From the NCBI GenBank assembly GCA_021613335.1, contig JAJTWR010000365.1, positions 1,638,501 to 1,702,500 on the forward strand: DNA of 64,000 nt, in the 5' to 3' direction. Shown in pieces: positions 56,998 to 64,000 of the stretch. Within the stretch, counting starts at the first letter, position 1, and the number at the start of each line of letters is the position of its first letter. The DNA is from Whitmania pigra. Its lineage: Eukaryota; Annelida; Clitellata; Hirudinida; Haemopidae. Both the position numbers and the translations under genes were made by a program. A model generated the notes under the pieces. It saw nothing but the letters and a program-made list of their open reading frames with translations. It was not told where the DNA came from and made no database searches.

Positions 56998-56999
<2 letters not shown>
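54891..56999. other. spacer, no gene recognised
   Basis: (GAAT)n at 55355-55405, a tRNA-like B-box remnant (GGTTTCGAACAC) near 55707 and otherwise AT-rich DNA. Confidence 0.35.
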
Positions 57000-57184
<185 letters not shown>

Positions 57185-57477
57185 AAGTTTATTTTGCAAT
57201 GTTATTGTTTTGTTATTTTTGAATATTTTCATTTCAAGCTCATAAATGACCCACATAAACAAAACAGCCTCTGGCTTTGTAGCGATAAAAAATACAAAAC
57301 ATTGTAGAAAATATCAGAAGTGCAACGGATGCAAAAGCCACAGGAATGAAAACATGATTTAAAAGAGAGTAATAGAAATAAATTAAAAAAAAACTCAAAA
57401 TTAATTATTAAAGAAATATTAAATTCAACTAAAATTGAACTCAAAGATAATCATGAAATAAATTGTAAAAACTCAAA

Positions 57478-57806
57478 TTATAATTATGAATAAATATAAT
57501 TATGAATAAATTATAATTATGAATAAATTATAATTATGAATAAATTATAATTATGAATAAATTATAATTATGAATAAATTATAATTATAAATAAATTATA
57601 ATTATGAATAAATTATAATTATGAATAAATTATAATTATGAATGTTATGAATAAATTACAATTATGAACGTTATGAATAAATTATAATTATGAATGTTAT
57701 GAATAAATTAAAATTATGAACGTTATGAATAAATTATAATTATGAATGTTATGAATAAATTACAATTATGAATGTTATGAATAAATTATAATTATGAATG
57801 TTATGA
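57478..57806. repeat. 17-bp tandem repeat passing into a 26-bp derivative
   Basis: About ten copies of AATAAATTATAATTATG pass into about six copies of a 26-bp unit formed by adding AATGTTATG (or AACGTTATG) to it. This is a visible step in repeat evolution. Confidence 0.9.
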
Positions 57807-58654
57807 AATGGCGTGAAAGATCCTCCAGTTAATTCGACACATGAGACTCTTAAAAACCACATATCAATGTCCAACCATGGCCAAGAGTCAATGAGTATGC
57901 GTGTGTGTTCGTGTATGCGTTTGTGTATGTGTTTGTGTCTGTGTATGTGTTTGTGTATGTGTTTGTTAGAGGAGGCGATGCAATGGTCCAATGGTGATGC
58001 CATCTGAAGGATTGTACTGGAACGGTGGAAAACATTTCAAGGGATTTGCAGGGAGCTCCCGATGCTGATGATGATGATGATGAGATGATGATGATGATGA
58101 TGATGCTGATGATGATGCTGATGCTGATGATGATGATGATGATGATACTGATGATGATGATGATGCTGATGATGTGTTGTTGAGGTTGTGATAACGATTC
58201 AAGCGAGAGTGACAATGAAGACGATGAGGTCCAACTAATGAAAATTAAGACCATGTTGTCGATGACGACGATCACCAAGGTGGTCGTCATGGCAACAAGT
58301 GGAGGGAAGAGAAAGAAGGTGATGTCTGAAACAAGAAGAGCGAAAAGTGTGTTCCTTATCATCTATGCATTTATTCATCACTCTGATGATGATGACGACG
58401 ATGATGGGGGTGATAAAAGCATTATCGTTATGATCGCTCTGATGGCTTGAAAGCTCATTAAGGATAAGTTGGAGAGGAATTTCCTGACTGTTGAAATTGT
58501 GTATTTCTTCGAAAATGTTCGCCAATTATGGTGGTGATGATGATGATGATTTTTATAATGATGATAACGATGGTGATTTCTGCCCTGTTAGGTTTACTGT
58601 CCTTTCCTCCATAGATGCATCATTTCATCAGCCGATGCCAGATCGAACTCAAAA
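57807..58654. other. spacer with GAT-rich and GTGT-rich patches
   Basis: GTGTATGTGTTTGTG run at 57899-57965 and GATGAT/GATGCT run at 58059-58175. Open frames there are low-complexity. Confidence 0.5.
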
Positions 58655-58808
58655 TGTTGGCTTCCATCCATCCACCTATTCGTCCGTCCGTCCGTCCGTC
58701 CATCCATTCATTCATCCATCCATCCATCCATCCATCCATCCATCCATCCATCATCCATCCATCCATCCATCCATCCATCCATCCATCCATCCATTCATTC
58801 ATCCATCC
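58655..58808. repeat. (CATC)n / (CGTC)n tetranucleotide array
   Basis: CATC and CGTC units with ATTC interruptions. Same class, complementary strand, as the GGAT arrays at 50385, 62485 and 63690. Confidence 0.95.
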
Positions 58809-59297
58809 GTATGAGGCTTTATCAGACTTAAATTTATCGTGTTCGAATTCTCCTCCCTGTTTAAAGTTTGTTGGATGAAGAGCAGTTGTTATTGTTGTTG
58901 TTGTTGTTTATTGCTACTGTTGCTGTTGTTGCAGTTGCTGCTGCAGTTGTCGAATTGAAAGAAGTTTCAGAAGATTTGTCTTGTTTTTGATCCATTTTCA
59001 TGGTAGCTTCGAATTTTCACTTTCCACGAAATATTCGCTTCTTTGTGACGTACCTAAGGTCGTTGGTTTTCTTAACCGATAATAATAATAAGTTACTATC
59101 AACTTGGTAATTAATAAAAACTAAATTATATCGTTATACTTTCCTAGCTCCACTAACCAGAAAGTTAATTAATTAACGTGTTCATTAACACTGTTAATTA
59201 TTAACATTTCATAATTGATGATTAATATCTCCCGTAACACCCAAACATCAACACCCACTTATTGCATTTACAGATTCTTTCCTAGACGGCGCCAAAC
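58809..59297. other. upstream region of the Kv4 gene
   Basis: TTGTTGTTG tract at 58888-58950. No promoter element can be assigned. Confidence 0.3.
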
Positions 59298-61540
<2,243 letters not shown>

Positions 61541-63185
61541 GTGCGTTTCTTGTTTTTATTTCATTTTTTTAAACAAAAAAAAATCCCCAACAAACTAAAG
61601 ACTCTTGTCTCCTTCCATCGTCCACGTAACGTTTGAACAACAACCACGACTTTCAACAACGACGATAAATAATAATAACAACAATAATAATAATAATAAA
61701 TAATAATAATAAATACACTAACAGGAGTGCAGGTTTATTGAATGGGTTGAGCGCCTGCAGTAATAATAGTACAATTCATCTCGTCAGGGAGCGCCCTGGG
61801 GAAGGTACGTTATTGGAGATGGTTGAGCGATTCAAATTCATCCTATTCGGATGCATAAGGCTCTCAAAAGGTCGACCAACTACAGTAACAACGTCGACAA
61901 ATAACAACAGCAGGCGAAATTGCATCGCAATAAACGACTGACAACCCAACATCACGCAACTACTTCAGCTAACAAAATCAACGCGCAACAAGAACCACAA
62001 CAACAACACAACAACAACAACATCAACGCGCAACAAGAACGAAAAGGAAGTTCCATTGAGACCACGTCGACCGCTCTGTTTGGTAGGAAGGAAAATATCC
62101 AAAATCCAGTGGATTAACTCGATCAGGAAGGAATTAGGAGAGACATCAAGCGCATCCGTCCATTTTCCCTCAAACTCTGATGTTGATGTTGAACCCCTGG
62201 TGATGCTGATGTTGCAACATCGAACCTGGAAATAAAGGCAACAACAACAACAAGAGCGCAATAATTTCGTCGCAGACGGAGGAGATCTCGTCTGCAAAAT
62301 AAACTCATTGAGAGCGACAGTTGTTGTTGTTGTTGTTGTCGTTGAAATGAGATACATACGAAGGAAGGGAAAGAATTAAAAGTACGAAAAGCACTGAAAT
62401 ATTGAAACACTCGAAAAGTGAACAAATAAGTGCCTCCTGTACATTTGAGAAGAGACGGATGGACAAGCAGAGAATTGCTCTGATGAATGGATGGATGGAT
62501 GAAAAGGTGGATGGATGAAAGAATGGATGGATGGATGGATGGATGGACGGACGGACGAACGAACTAACGAATGAATGAATGAATGATTAAAGTGGCCGAA
62601 CGAGGGAAAGACAAATGAAGGAATGGAACGAATACATTTTTATGTGCATATGAGGCACACAAAGGTAAAAAAAAAGGATAAATTATAAAAAGAATTCTTG
62701 GATGGAAAATGTCACATCAGCCTCAAACAGGGGAAAAATGACTTCATTCTCTGGTTTAACAATACACCAGTCCAGTGTCTCCGGGGATGTTAATCAAACC
62801 CGGGGGTGGCAGCCCCTGGGTGGTTGAGTGGCGTGTTTTCGGTAAAATTGGGGTTTGAAATTATGATTTCATTCTGATATTGTCAATTTGATGACAGCGC
62901 ACGAATATATTGGGAATCTTTTGATGGGATATGAAGCAATGCTGTTGAGGCGATGAGGGAATGATGGGTTTATTGCTGGATAGATGGGTGGATGGATGGG
63001 TAGATGGATGAGTGGTTGGACGGACAGACGGACGGACGGATGGCTGGATTGATGGTTTGTTGGGTAGATTATTTAAGAAGCTGATGGCCGAATGCTGGAT
63101 GGTTCTATTGATGCTTGGATGGAGAAAAAGCAAACAAGGTTAAAACGGATGTAATAAAAAGTCGTCGGTCCCAATTAAGGGTCGA

Positions 63186-63186
<1 letters not shown>
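61541..63186. other. Kv4 intron, 5' part
   Basis: No further Kv4 exon found. CAACAACAA tracts at 61965-62035 and 62240-62260, GGAT-type arrays at 62485-62583 and 62985-63055, and a tRNA-like GGTGGTTGAGTGGC near 62818 that could be a SINE scrap. Confidence 0.5.
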
Positions 63187-63450
<264 letters not shown>

Positions 63451-63689
63451 ATGATAATGATAATGATAATGATAGTAATAATAATTGAAATGATGATGGT
63501 GATATTAATAATATAGATAATATCCAACAACAACAACAACAACAACAACAGCAACAACATCTAATAAGCTTTCAACTTAGGACTCGAGCCAGACACTTCT
63601 CATATGTAGGAAAAACCATTCCTGATTGTGAATTCAATTTCAATGTTCTTTCATGTCGAAAGGAATTAAAGGATGATTTGTGGATTGAT

Positions 63690-63815
63690 TAGTGGACGGG
63701 TGGGTGGATGGATGGATAGATGGTTGGATTGATGGATGGATGGATGGATAGATGGTTAGATAGATGTTTGGATAGAAGACTGATGGAAGGATAGATAGAG
63801 TGGGTTGGTGGGTGG
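63690..63815. repeat. degenerate (GGAT)n array
   Basis: GGATGGATAGATGGTTGGAT-type repeats near the window edge, still inside the presumed Kv4 intron. Confidence 0.85.
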
Positions 63816-64000
63816 GTGCGGAGACAGCCGGGTAAATTAGTTAATGCTTTGATGAATTATAAATATTTTACACATTTCGTAAATGCAACTAATTTTTTAA
63901 CTTGAGATTTAAGTGGAAAAGTGACAATTGTAGGAATATTAATATATCGAACTAATGAAAGCAGCATGTGTTCAGATGAATCTTTCTGAGTAATATCCTA

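Overview
The window is animal nuclear DNA: AT-rich, with GT-AG introns, long spacers, dense trinucleotide and tetranucleotide microsatellites, non-LTR and DNA transposon remains, tRNA-derived SINEs and a TTAGGG-type interstitial telomeric block. The gene content (mitochondrial methylmalonyl-CoA mutase, Shal/Kv4 channel, Rab11-FIP-like adaptor, fibrinogen-related secreted protein, ETX/MTX2-like pore-former) is metazoan. The style fits a lophotrochozoan such as an annelid, but that placement is an inference and no species can be named.

Layout. 1-1,235: spacer with a small MITE that has a 9-bp target duplication. 1,236-9,342 (+): methylmalonyl-CoA mutase in 16 phase-consistent exons, complete except for the transit-peptide start. 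9,885-13,066: a foldback/MULE-type element with 522-bp inverted repeats and an 8-bp target duplication. It has itself been invaded by a 1.1-kb hAT element with its own 8-bp duplication, and the outer insertion splits an unrecognised ORF. 14,875-14,952: one orphan exon resembling the end of an hnRNP-F/H-type RRM. 16,425-18,519 (+): a secreted fibrinogen-related protein. About 19.6-20.0 kb (-): a decayed transposase.

21,580-29,285 (-): nine phase-consistent exons of a Rab11-FIP-like protein. The order is the end of a C2 domain, a linker, two IPT/TIG domains resembling that of exocyst SEC5/EXOC2, and a C-terminal Rab11-binding helix. A CR1/Jockey-type retroelement lies antisense in one intron. 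This domain combination is the most unusual thing in the window. 29,286-43,579 is gene-poor: GAT, AAT and TCAC arrays, short retroposed tails, a tRNA-SINE, and a 34-bp satellite organised as two 374-bp higher-order blocks.

43,580-44,516 (+): a two-exon ETX/MTX2 (aerolysin-like) family gene. 45,774-46,267: an inverted-repeat element enclosing telomere-like repeats. 47,011-49,592 (+): a nine-exon gene I cannot name, with one frame conflict. 49,593-59,297: repeats only. 59,298-61,540 (+): the first two coding exons of a Kv4 (Shal) potassium channel, N-terminus and T1 domain; the rest lies beyond the window.

The genes do not form an operon or pathway. They are independent animal loci separated by mobile DNA.
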